From Winogradskyella tangerina (GTDB lineage: Bacteria; Bacteroidota; Bacteroidia; Flavobacteriales; Flavobacteriaceae), in contig NZ_QERF01000005.1 of NCBI RefSeq assembly GCF_003260205.1, positions 124,001 through 188,000 of the forward strand: a stretch of DNA of 64,000 bases, given 5' to 3'. Positions 44,264 to 52,333 of the stretch are shown piece by piece (within the stretch, counting starts at the first letter, position 1; every line of letters starts with the position of its first letter). A program made the translations under genes and the position numbers. The notes under the pieces are model-generated. The model was not told the DNA's origin and ran no database searches. It was given only the letters and a program-made list of their open reading frames with translations.

Positions 44264-45256
44264 TTAATTGTTTATATCTGCAACGGTCTCACCTTCAAGT
44301 ATTACCTCTTCTTCAACAGGCTCAACTGCTTCTGATTCTTCTTCTGATGATTCACCATCTGTTTCTCCTGCAGATTCATCAACCCAAAGATCACCTTCAG
44401 CTTTTTTAGCTTTCGGGCCAGGCGTTGTACCTTGAAATTCTAATACATAACTAGCCACCTGAGCCATTTCTAGAGGTGTAAGCCCTTCTTTTTTCCAAGA
44501 CACCATACCTTTACCATCTCTACCACCTTCAGAAATTGTTCGGAATACATTCTTGATGCCTCCGCCCAATATCCAGTATTCATCGGTGAGATTCGGACCA
44601 ATATTACCACCTCCATCTGGTCTATGACACACCACACATTTTGCTTCAAATATGGCTTTACCAGCATTAAGATCTGATGCTTCTGTTAAGACTTCAACTG
44701 TATTAACATCAACTAAATTTTTGGCGTTTCTTCTGTATTCTTCAATAGCACGTTCCGCTTCTGCGATTTCAATTTCATACTCAACAAATTGGTCGTCTGC
44801 ATTAAAAACATGATAGCGAGCCATGTATACAACGCCAAAGATTATGGTAGCATAAAAGCCATATAACCACCATGGTGGTAGGCTATTATCTAGCTCTTTA
44901 ATGCCGTCATAATTATGATCTAGAATAATTTCACCTTCTTCTTCCATTGGTCTTGAGCCCAGAAGTTTCATATAGGTCTTTTTGATCCAAAGTACAAGCT
45001 TGGAAGGTGCTGCTTTTCGTGCATCATAGCGTGCCTTGGCTTCTTCATCTAAACTCTGATAAAGAATGTTATCCATTGAACCTACGATACCTTCAATAGC
45101 TAAAAGAATCAATAATACTAATAACAAAAAGAGCATTATAATTGGCTGTTCCATAAATGCTGGCTGATCGCCAGAATCAATGAAGTACTCTACGAGTCCA
45201 ACAATAGTTAGAAATACGACTGGGACTCTTATATATGATGGAATTAAATGTCTCAT
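44264..45256 (-). CDS. ccoP: cbb3 oxidase subunit CcoP, one haem c site
   Basis: Two or three hydrophobic segments in the first 150 residues (including the N-terminal pair and WWLYGFYATIIFGVVYMAR) precede a periplasmic cytochrome c domain. Only one C-x-x-C-H is present (C207-x2-C210-H211) with a distal Met in GKGMVSW. Proteobacterial CcoP has two such domains. The C-terminal 50 residues are very acidic. It passes electrons to CcoO and CcoN in the inner membrane. It overlaps ccoQ by 4 bases. Confidence 0.9.
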   Translation of the reverse strand: MRHLIPSYIRVPVVFLTIVGLVEYFIDSGDQPAFMEQPIIMLFLLLVLLILLAIEGIVGSMDNILYQSLDEEAKARYDARKAAPSKLVLWIKKTYMKLLGSRPMEEEGEIILDHNYDGIKELDNSLPPWWLYGFYATIIFGVVYMARYHVFNADDQFVEYEIEIAEAERAIEEYRRNAKNLVDVNTVEVLTEASDLNAGKAIFEAKCVVCHRPDGGGNIGPNLTDEYWILGGGIKNVFRTISEGGRDGKGMVSWKKEGLTPLEMAQVASYVLEFQGTTPGPKAKKAEGDLWVDESAGETDGESSEEESEAVEPVEEEVILEGETVADINN

Positions 45257-45438
45257 GATCTTGTATTATTATTTTGGTCTAACGGTAAATTACTAACTGA
45301 GGTGATGTATTCTTTTTTAGCTGTAATAACCCAATAAAACAAGGCTACAAAAAAGATAAAGAATATTAACAAGGATATGATCGGGTAGATTTCTATACCC
45401 GAGATACTATCCATATGATTTTTTACAAATTTTAACAT
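45253..45438 (-). CDS. ccoQ: cbb3 oxidase small subunit CcoQ
   Basis: The 61-residue protein has one membrane helix (about 17-40, YPIISLLIFFIFFVALFYW) and a short polar cytoplasmic tail. Size, position between ccoNO and ccoP, and the 4-base overlap with ccoP identify it as CcoQ/FixQ, which stabilises the complex. Confidence 0.86.
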   Translation of the reverse strand: MLKFVKNHMDSISGIEIYPIISLLIFFIFFVALFYWVITAKKEYITSVSNLPLDQNNNTRS

Positions 45439-45442
45439 GGTC

Positions 45443-47647
45443 TTATTGGTTTTGAGCAGTTGTGTTCGTTAAATCTTTTACTTTGATATCCGTACCTAGA
45501 CGTTGTAGATATGCAATAAGTGCAATAATTTCTCTGTCTTTCATCTCAACATAGTCTTCGCCATTTGCTAAAGCTTCTTTCTTGCCGCTTTCAAAAGACT
45601 CTAATAGATCAGGATCTTCTTTCAAACTTTTAACAATTGCTTCAGACTGAACATTCATCAATTGTTGTGCGTTAGTTATTTCATCCTCGGTGTAAGGAAC
45701 ACCTAGAGAAACCATGGCCTCCATTTTCTTTTCAGTCATAGATTTGTCTAATTCATTTCTGATTAGCCATTGATATGCTGGCATAATTGATCCCGGTGAC
45801 ATTACCTGTGGTTCATACATGTGCTTAAAGTGCCACGAGTCTAGATATTTTCCACCAACGCGGTGAAGATCTGGTCCGGTACGCTTACTTCCCCAAAGGA
45901 ATGGATGGTCGTAAACAAATTCACCAGCTTTTGAATACTCACCGTAACGTTCTACCTCACTTCTAAATGGACGAATCATTTGAGAGTGACAACTCACACA
46001 ACCTTCTCTGATGTAGAGATCACGTCCCTCTAATTCGAGTGGCGTATAAGGCTTAACACTACTGATGGTAGGTATATTTGATTCTACAACAATGGTTGGA
46101 ATGATCTGAACGATACCTCCAATTAAAATTGCTACTGTAGCATAAATAGTTAATAGTACTGGCTTACGCTCTAACCATGTGTGCCATCCTTCTCCTGCAA
46201 CTCTGCCTTTAGAAACACGTTGTAATGCTGGTGCTTCAGCCAATTCATCAGTAACTTTTGCGTTTGATCTAACTACGGTCATAATAACGTTATAAACCAA
46301 GATCAACATACCGATGAGATATAATGTACCACCAATGGCTCGCATCCAGTACATCGGAATAATTTCGGTTACGGTTTCAAGAAAGTTACCATAAACTAAA
46401 TTTCCATCAGGTCTGAATTGCTTCCACATACTTGCTTGTGTGAAACCAGCAACATACATTGGTAATGCATAAAGGATGATGCCTAATGTGCCAATCCAGA
46501 AATGAACATTTGCAAGTCCAACAGAATGTAGCTTAGTTTTAAATAGTTTCGGAATTAAGAAGTAGATCATACCGAAGGTTAAGAAACCATTCCAAGCTAA
46601 TGCTCCAACGTGAACGTGTGCAATGATCCAATCGGTAAAGTGCGCAATGGCATTCACATTTTTTAAGGAAAGCATTGGGCCTTCAAAGGTTGCCATACCA
46701 TAACCAGTAATAGCAACAACCATAAACTTCAGAACTGGATCAGTTCGAACTTTATCCCAAGCACCTCTTAAGGTCAAGAGACCGTTGATCATACCACCCC
46801 AAGATGGTGCAATCAGCATTACTGAGAACGCAACACCTAAATGTTGTGCCCATTCTGGTAGCGCTGTATACAATAAGTGGTGAGGTCCAGCCCAGATATA
46901 AATAAATATTAAGGACCAGAAGTGAACAATAGATAGTCTATAAGAGTAGACAGGTCTATTGGCAGCTTTAGGTACAAAATAGTACATCAAGCCTAAGAAT
47001 GGTGTAGTAAGGAAGAATGCAACAGCATTATGTCCGTACCACCACTGTACCAAGGCATCTTGTACACCTGCATAAACTGAATAACTTTTTAAACCACTAA
47101 CAGGCAATTCTAAACTGTTAAAAATATGGAGTACAGCAACGGTTACGAATGTTGCGATATAAAACCAAATAGCAACATATAAGTGGCGTTGGCGACGTTT
47201 TAAAATGGTTCCAATCATATTGATACCAAAAACAACCCAAACCAATGCGATTGCAATGTCAAAAGGCCATTCGAGTTCGGCATACTCTTTAGATGTTGTA
47301 ATACCTAACGGTAAGGTAATTGCAGCACCAACAATAATTAATTGCCATCCCCAAAAGTTGATATTACTTAGTAGATCGCTAAACATTCTCGCTTTAAGTA
47401 AACGCTGCATTGAGTAATAAACACCTGCAAAAAGTGCGTTACCAACAAATGCAAAAATGATCGCATTAGTATGCAATGGTCTTAATCGGCCAAAACTCAG
47501 CCACGAAATACCATCGGTCATGTTAGGGAATAAAAACATAAAGGCCAGAATAAGCCCAACAAGCATCCCGACCACACCAAAAACTATGGTAGCGTAGAGG
47601 AATTTTTTGACGATTTTATTATCGTAATAGAATTGTTGCATTTCCAT
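45443..47647 (-). CDS. ccoNO: fused cbb3 oxidase subunits CcoN and CcoO
   Basis: The 734-residue protein joins the catalytic subunit and the monohaem subunit. Residues about 1-480 are CcoN, with twelve helices and His ligands in PLHTNAIIFAF, WWYGHNAVAFFL, AGPHHLLYTA and IIAHVHVGALAWNG. A short linker and one helix (about 505-525) lead to CcoO, with the haem c site C550-x2-C553-H554 (CVSCHSQMIRPF) and GPDLHRVGGKY. The complex is a high-affinity proton-pumping terminal oxidase for low oxygen. Such N-O fusions are known in Bacteroidota. Confidence 0.94.
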   Translation of the reverse strand: MEMQQFYYDNKIVKKFLYATIVFGVVGMLVGLILAFMFLFPNMTDGISWLSFGRLRPLHTNAIIFAFVGNALFAGVYYSMQRLLKARMFSDLLSNINFWGWQLIIVGAAITLPLGITTSKEYAELEWPFDIAIALVWVVFGINMIGTILKRRQRHLYVAIWFYIATFVTVAVLHIFNSLELPVSGLKSYSVYAGVQDALVQWWYGHNAVAFFLTTPFLGLMYYFVPKAANRPVYSYRLSIVHFWSLIFIYIWAGPHHLLYTALPEWAQHLGVAFSVMLIAPSWGGMINGLLTLRGAWDKVRTDPVLKFMVVAITGYGMATFEGPMLSLKNVNAIAHFTDWIIAHVHVGALAWNGFLTFGMIYFLIPKLFKTKLHSVGLANVHFWIGTLGIILYALPMYVAGFTQASMWKQFRPDGNLVYGNFLETVTEIIPMYWMRAIGGTLYLIGMLILVYNVIMTVVRSNAKVTDELAEAPALQRVSKGRVAGEGWHTWLERKPVLLTIYATVAILIGGIVQIIPTIVVESNIPTISSVKPYTPLELEGRDLYIREGCVSCHSQMIRPFRSEVERYGEYSKAGEFVYDHPFLWGSKRTGPDLHRVGGKYLDSWHFKHMYEPQVMSPGSIMPAYQWLIRNELDKSMTEKKMEAMVSLGVPYTEDEITNAQQLMNVQSEAIVKSLKEDPDLLESFESGKKEALANGEDYVEMKDREIIALIAYLQRLGTDIKVKDLTNTTAQNQ

Positions 47648-47657
47648 ATTAAAAAAA

Positions 47658-47843
47658 TTAGTCAGATTTTGTTTGTATTGATTCTTTAGAAGGTTCTGTT
47701 ACAAGTTCATCTTCAAATAACATGCGAACTGAAGGCGTATAGCTATCGTCGTATTGACCTGATTTTACAGCCAATAAAAAAACGATAAAGAAAGCCATGC
47801 CAACAATGACGCTAACCGTTAAAACAATGTATATAACACTCAT
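47658..47843 (-). CDS. ccoS: cbb3 oxidase assembly protein CcoS
   Basis: The 61-residue protein has one N-terminal helix (about 3-26) and the family motif AVKSGQYDD (27-35) just after it, ending in a charged tail. CcoS is needed to mature the oxidase cofactors. It is the first gene of the long minus-strand cco operon and starts about 17 bases after the predicted transcription start. Confidence 0.88.
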   Translation of the reverse strand: MSVIYIVLTVSVIVGMAFFIVFLLAVKSGQYDDSYTPSVRMLFEDELVTEPSKESIQTKSD

Positions 47844-47863
47844 ACCTATTTGAAGTTATGGTT

Positions 47864-47871
47864 CAAATTTA
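47864..47871 (-). promoter_or_regulatory. cco operon -7 element TAAATTTG
   Basis: On the minus strand TAAATTTG matches TAnnTTTG exactly. It lies 20 bases before the ccoS ATG. No TTG is found at the -33 distance. Confidence 0.68.
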
Positions 47872-47893
47872 CTGTTGAACCTTTTTTTAAAAC

Positions 47894-47907
47894 ATGACTT
47901 TTATCAT
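47894..47907 (-). promoter_or_regulatory. putative Crp/Fnr box of the cco operon
   Basis: ATGAC-TTTT-ATCAT (wider palindrome ACATGA...TCATGT) has its centre at 47900.5, exactly 29.5 bases upstream of the -7 element. This is the same geometry as at hemN. It lies in the 74-base gap between ccoI and ccoS. Confidence 0.72.
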
Positions 47908-47917
47908 GTCGTTTTTT

Positions 47918-50293
47918 TTATTTTAATTTTCGCCCTAAAAGATTGGTACATATTGTTGTGAATACGACGATACTTATAGAACTTAATGGCATCAGAATAG
48001 CTGCTACAACAGGTGCTAACTGACCAGTGACAGCAAAATATAATCCGATGACATTGTAAATAAATGAGAGTAGGAAACTCCATTTTATTATGGTGATTGC
48101 AGATCTTGAAGCTTTAATAAATGGATATAAATCTTGAAATTTTGTAGCATCCAAAATAGCATCGCAAGCAGGTGAGAAGACATTCACATTTTCGGAGATG
48201 GCGATACCTACATCGCTCTGTGCAAGAGCTCCTGCATCATTTAGACCATCACCAACCATTAGTACTTTTGCACCTTCAGACTGATGGTATTTTATAAACT
48301 CTAATTTGTCTTCTGGTTTTTGATTAAAAATCAGTTTAGTTTTTGACGGTAATAGCTTTTTCAAATTTTCGCGTTCACCTTCATTATCTCCTGATAGAAT
48401 AACGAGATCGAAATGTTGTTTCAATTGATTGAATAACTTAGAAACACCTTTTCTGTAGCTATTATAAAAGGTAAATTTCCCTTTATATTTTTCATTACTA
48501 GTGATATGAACTGTAGTGTTCAGAGCCGATGATTGTTCGGGTTGGCCAACAAAGCTAGCCGATCCAATTCTGAGATTAATTTGATCATGCTTCGCTTCAA
48601 TACCTTTACCGATGTGCTCTTCAAATTCATCGAGAGTAACAATATTATGTTCTTCAAGTATATTATATAAGGTTCTGCTCAACGGATGATTAGACCCACG
48701 TAGGGAGTTCTTCAATACCAGACTTTCAGACGCAGACAATTGTTCGCCATCGTAAAGGGCATTACTTCTTTCATTTGAGGTAATGGTTCCTGTTTTATCA
48801 AAGATTACGGTATTAATCTGTGCTAATTGCTCGATTACACTTGCATTTTTGATATAAAATTTAAGTTTACCAAAAAGGCGCAATAAGTTTCCGAAGGTGA
48901 ATGGTGCAGACAAAGCAATGGCACACGGACATGCAATAATCAATACTGCTGTAAAGACATTCATGGCCTTACTCGCATCGGTGAATAGCCAATAAGAAGT
49001 GGCAATAATTGCAATGCTAAGAATTGCGATAGTAAAATGCTTACTAATGGCGTTGGTTATGTTGGTAAAACCGTCTTCTTTATTTTTATTGAACACATCA
49101 TTACTCCACAATTGAGTTAAATAACTTTGTTCAACAGACTTTAGAGCTTCAAGCTCAATAACCCCAGCTGTCTGTTTTCCTCCAGCAAAAAGTTTATCAC
49201 CAGATACCTTGGTTACACTCTGAGATTCGCCAGTAACAAAACTATAATCAATTTTGGCTCTGCCATTAATAAGAATTCCATCAACAGGAATTAGTTCTTC
49301 ATTCCTTATTAATAATCGATCGCCTTTTTTAATGTCATAAACCTGAATGGCATTTTCGGTGCCATCTCTTTCAATTTTTGTAATGGCTATAGGGAAGTAG
49401 GATTTATAGTCGCGCTCAAACGAAAGGAAATTGTAGGTTTTCTGTTGGAAAAATTTTCCAACCAATAAAAAGAATACCAATCCGGCCAGACTATCAAAAA
49501 ATCCCGAACCGATATCGAGTGCTATTTCAATGGTACTTCTTATAAATAATACCGAAACACCAAGCGCAATCGGAACATCAATATTTAATAGTTTAGCCTT
49601 TAAGCCTTTGTATGCTGAAATGAAATAATCCTGGGCAGAATAGAAAACTACCGGGACTGATAGCGCAAACATCAACCATCTAAAGAAGTGCTTGTATTTT
49701 TCTAACCAGAATTCATTAATTTCGAAATACTCCGGAAATGATAAAAACATAATATTTCCGAAGGCAAATCCTGCAACACCAAGTTTGTAGATTAGAGTTC
49801 GGTTAATGTGCTTCTTTCCAGATTCGAAATCATCTAAGCTGATGTAAGGTTCATAACCAATAGAGCTTAATAGCTGAACGATCGACTTAAGATCTGTAGT
49901 TTCAGAGTTATAGGTAACCCTCACGGTTTTCTTACCAAAATTGACTTGAGAGTCGGTAATATTTGGGTTGAGTTTTTTCAGATTTTCAAGGATCCATATA
50001 CACGAACTACAGTGAATATGAGGAATGTAAAGTGTAGCGATCTCTATATTGTCACTTCTAAATTCTGTAAGTTTTTCAATGATATTTTCTTGAGATAGAA
50101 AATCATATTTGCCTTCAATTTCCTTCGGAATTGCTCCAGGTGAATTCTGTAGATCGTAATAACAGGTTAGATCATTTTCGCTAAATATTTCAAAAACGGT
50201 CTTACACCCATTACAGCAGAATGACTTTTCTTGAAATAAGATCGGATGATTTCCACAAACGTCACCACAATGAAAACAGGATTTGTTTTCCAT
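47918..50293 (-). CDS. ccoI: cbb3-associated copper P-type ATPase CcoI/FixI
   Basis: This inner-membrane P1B-ATPase supplies copper for the cbb3 oxidase. The N-terminal Cys-rich region (C6, C9, C13, C26, C27, C30) is typical of FixI and is followed by a heavy-metal-associated domain with C95-x2-C98. The ion site is CPC 455-457, the phosphatase TGES is at 354-357, the phosphorylated Asp is D499 in DKTGT, and GDGLNDAGAL hinges the nucleotide domain. The length of 791 residues is normal. It is separated from ccoS by a probable promoter, so it is its own transcript with possible read-through. Confidence 0.94.
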   Translation of the reverse strand: MENKSCFHCGDVCGNHPILFQEKSFCCNGCKTVFEIFSENDLTCYYDLQNSPGAIPKEIEGKYDFLSQENIIEKLTEFRSDNIEIATLYIPHIHCSSCIWILENLKKLNPNITDSQVNFGKKTVRVTYNSETTDLKSIVQLLSSIGYEPYISLDDFESGKKHINRTLIYKLGVAGFAFGNIMFLSFPEYFEINEFWLEKYKHFFRWLMFALSVPVVFYSAQDYFISAYKGLKAKLLNIDVPIALGVSVLFIRSTIEIALDIGSGFFDSLAGLVFFLLVGKFFQQKTYNFLSFERDYKSYFPIAITKIERDGTENAIQVYDIKKGDRLLIRNEELIPVDGILINGRAKIDYSFVTGESQSVTKVSGDKLFAGGKQTAGVIELEALKSVEQSYLTQLWSNDVFNKNKEDGFTNITNAISKHFTIAILSIAIIATSYWLFTDASKAMNVFTAVLIIACPCAIALSAPFTFGNLLRLFGKLKFYIKNASVIEQLAQINTVIFDKTGTITSNERSNALYDGEQLSASESLVLKNSLRGSNHPLSRTLYNILEEHNIVTLDEFEEHIGKGIEAKHDQINLRIGSASFVGQPEQSSALNTTVHITSNEKYKGKFTFYNSYRKGVSKLFNQLKQHFDLVILSGDNEGERENLKKLLPSKTKLIFNQKPEDKLEFIKYHQSEGAKVLMVGDGLNDAGALAQSDVGIAISENVNVFSPACDAILDATKFQDLYPFIKASRSAITIIKWSFLLSFIYNVIGLYFAVTGQLAPVVAAILMPLSSISIVVFTTICTNLLGRKLK

Positions 50294-50321
50294 AATTTAA
50301 TTTGCTCATTTATACCTGTAA

Positions 50322-50329
50322 CAAAGGTG
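50322..50329 (-). promoter_or_regulatory. weak -7-like element of ccoI (CACCTTTG)
   Basis: CACCTTTG differs from TAnnTTTG only at the first base. It is accepted because it lies 29.5 bases from the centre of the shared palindrome, the same distance as in the hemN and cco promoters. Confidence 0.45.
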
Positions 50330-50351
50330 ACATTAACTTCATATTTAAAAT

Positions 50352-50365
50352 ATGATATTTGTCAT
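50352..50365. promoter_or_regulatory. putative shared Crp/Fnr box, ccoI / crp-fnr gene
   Basis: ATGAT-ATTT-GTCAT is the reverse form of the same palindrome. For ccoI (minus strand) it has the activating spacing. For the regulator gene (plus strand) its centre is only 15.5 bases before the -7 element, which would overlap the -33 region and suggests self-repression. Confidence 0.68.
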
Positions 50366-50373
50366 GGAATTTT

Positions 50374-50381
50374 TATATTTG
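50374..50381 (+). promoter_or_regulatory. -7 element TATATTTG of the Crp/Fnr gene
   Basis: An exact TAnnTTTG match 23 bases before the ATG at 50405. Confidence 0.65.
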
Positions 50382-50404
50382 AATAGTGACGAAAATCAAT
50401 TGGT

Positions 50405-51082
50405 ATGGGTAAATGTGAACAGTGCATTATAAAGGAATTTAACGCTTTGAAATCATTGACAAAAGAAGAATTGATGCGTGTTTCTGCATGTAAAACAGGC
50501 CGATTATACAAAAAAGGGCAGATCATTTTTGAAGAAGGAGAGACGTTAAATGGTGTATACTGCGTTAGAGACGGTGTATGTAAATTGTCTAAACTTAGCG
50601 AAAATGGAAAGGATCAGGTTGTAAAACTTGTGGTTAAGGGAGGACTTTTAGGCAAACGTTCATTAGTTACTGAACAAAAAACAAACCTTAGTGCTGTTGC
50701 TTTAAATGATATGGAAATGTGCTTCATTCCGAAGAGCGAGATAATGAGCGACCTGTCTAAAAATCCTAAATTCACAATGGATGTTTTACGTGAAATGGCT
50801 CACGACCTTAAAGAATCTGACGAGTCATTAGTGAATATGGCTCAAAAATCGGTGAAGCGTCGCATGGCCGAAATTTTAATGTACATACATGATAATTTTG
50901 GTACAGACAATGAAGATTATTTAAGCATAGTTCTATCTAGGGAAGATTATGCGAGTATTGTAGGAACTGCTACTGAATCTGCCATAAGAATCTTGTCTCA
51001 ATTTAAAAAAGAAGGTCTTATTTCTACACGTGGTAAACAGATTAAGATTGAAGACTACGGAAGCCTTAAATGGATTGAATAG
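50405..51082 (+). CDS. Crp/Fnr-family transcription regulator, possibly oxygen-sensing
   Basis: A cyclic-nucleotide-binding-like beta roll (about 30-115), a dimer helix (about 120-145) and a helix-turn-helix (about 165-215) make up this 225-residue DNA-binding protein. C4, C7 and C106 line up with E. coli FNR Cys20, Cys23 and Cys122. The Cys29 position is Asn13, but C29, C53 and C59 are available. An iron-sulfur cluster is therefore possible but not shown. The recognition helix keeps the Glu...Arg pair (ESAIR) that contacts TGA/TCA half sites. The flanking palindromes and cco/hem genes suggest it controls them. Confidence 0.86.
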   Translation: MGKCEQCIIKEFNALKSLTKEELMRVSACKTGRLYKKGQIIFEEGETLNGVYCVRDGVCKLSKLSENGKDQVVKLVVKGGLLGKRSLVTEQKTNLSAVALNDMEMCFIPKSEIMSDLSKNPKFTMDVLREMAHDLKESDESLVNMAQKSVKRRMAEILMYIHDNFGTDNEDYLSIVLSREDYASIVGTATESAIRILSQFKKEGLISTRGKQIKIEDYGSLKWIE

Positions 51083-51103
51083 CACTATCCTCAATATGCT
51101 TAA

Positions 51104-52258
51104 ATGTCTTACAAAAAGCACCAACCCAAGTATTCCAATCAATTCCCTGCAATTGAAGATTTAGCTAAAAAAGCAAAAAAAAGAATACCGCATGTCTCGT
51201 GGGAGTATTTAGAATCTGGAACAGGCGATGAAGCTTTGTTAGAACTAAACAGAGAAGCCTTTAAAGCTATTCAGTTTACACCGCGATTTTGTAAAGGCCA
51301 CTTAGAAGCAAATATTAGCACTTCACTTTTCGGTAAGCATTATTCTAGTCCGATCGGAATAGCTCCAGTAGGTTTAACTGGTCTTATTTGGCCAAAGGCC
51401 GAATTGATTCTTGCTAGCGCAGCAAATCGGCTGCAATTACCATTTTGCCTCAGTACTGTAGCCACTGAAACACCAGAACAGGTCGGGTCCGTGGTGGGCG
51501 AACAAGGTTGGTTTCAACTGTATCCTCCGAAGTCTTTGGATTTGGCTTATGAGCTCTTAGATAGAGCGAAACAATCTGGTTTTCATACGTTGGTCATAAC
51601 TGCAGATGTACCTATGGCAAGTCGCCGTGAACGCACTAAGCGCGCTGGTATGCGCATGCCACCAAAAATAACTGCTGGTTTAATCTGGGACGGAATTAAG
51701 CATCCATTTTGGTCACTTCAAACGTTGCAAAGAGGACTACCTAGACTTCGAACTGTTGAGACCTATGCAGATCAAACCGATTTTAAGTTTGTTAGTGGTT
51801 TTGTTGGTAATCGATTAGGTGGCACGCTCGATTGGGAGTATTGCAAAGCCCTGAAATCCTATTGGGAAGGTACTGTAATTATTAAAGGAATTTTACACCC
51901 TAAGGATGCTGAAATGGCTATTGAGGCAGGGATGGATGGCATTTGGATATCTAATCACGGCGGTCGTCAGTTTAATGGTGCACCTGCTTCGATTGAGGTA
52001 TTATCAGATGTGGCGGCAATGGTTTCTAAGCAAGTACCGATTTTATTTGATAGTGGTGTAAGAACGGGATTAGATGTAATGCGTGCTTTGTACCTAGGTG
52101 CAGATTTTGTTATGCTTGGGCGACCATTTTTATATGGAGTTGCGGCAATTGGTAAATATGGACCTGATCATGTTGCTCATATTCTAAATGACGACTTAAA
52201 GAATAATATGGTTCAATTGGGTGTGAGAACAATAGAGGAGCTCAAGTCTTTATCTTGA
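51104..52258 (+). CDS. FMN-dependent alpha-hydroxy-acid dehydrogenase/oxidase
   Basis: This TIM-barrel flavoenzyme oxidises an L-2-hydroxy acid such as lactate. The catalytic His is H285 in SNHGGRQFNG, with the FMN-phosphate site FDSGVRTGLDV and LGRPFLYG after it. SPIGIAPVGLTGL and LSTVATETPEQV lie in the N-terminal half. The 384-residue length fits the LldD group. It starts 21 bases after the Crp/Fnr gene and is probably co-transcribed, feeding electrons to the respiratory chain. The precise substrate is unknown. Confidence 0.88.
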   Translation: MSYKKHQPKYSNQFPAIEDLAKKAKKRIPHVSWEYLESGTGDEALLELNREAFKAIQFTPRFCKGHLEANISTSLFGKHYSSPIGIAPVGLTGLIWPKAELILASAANRLQLPFCLSTVATETPEQVGSVVGEQGWFQLYPPKSLDLAYELLDRAKQSGFHTLVITADVPMASRRERTKRAGMRMPPKITAGLIWDGIKHPFWSLQTLQRGLPRLRTVETYADQTDFKFVSGFVGNRLGGTLDWEYCKALKSYWEGTVIIKGILHPKDAEMAIEAGMDGIWISNHGGRQFNGAPASIEVLSDVAAMVSKQVPILFDSGVRTGLDVMRALYLGADFVMLGRPFLYGVAAIGKYGPDHVAHILNDDLKNNMVQLGVRTIEELKSLS

Positions 52259-52269
52259 AATGTAACTCA

Positions 52270-52313
52270 TAAAAAAAACTGCCTGAAATCTTTCAATTTA
52301 AGACTTCAGACAG
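52270..52313 (-). terminator. terminator after the S9 peptidase
   Basis: A 14-bp stem (52279-52292 with 52300-52313; two G-U pairs in the minus-strand RNA) is followed on the minus strand by eight T residues (52271-52278). It closes the 57519-52334 transcript. Confidence 0.85.
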
Positions 52314-52333
52314 CTTAAATTTATGTGAACTAA

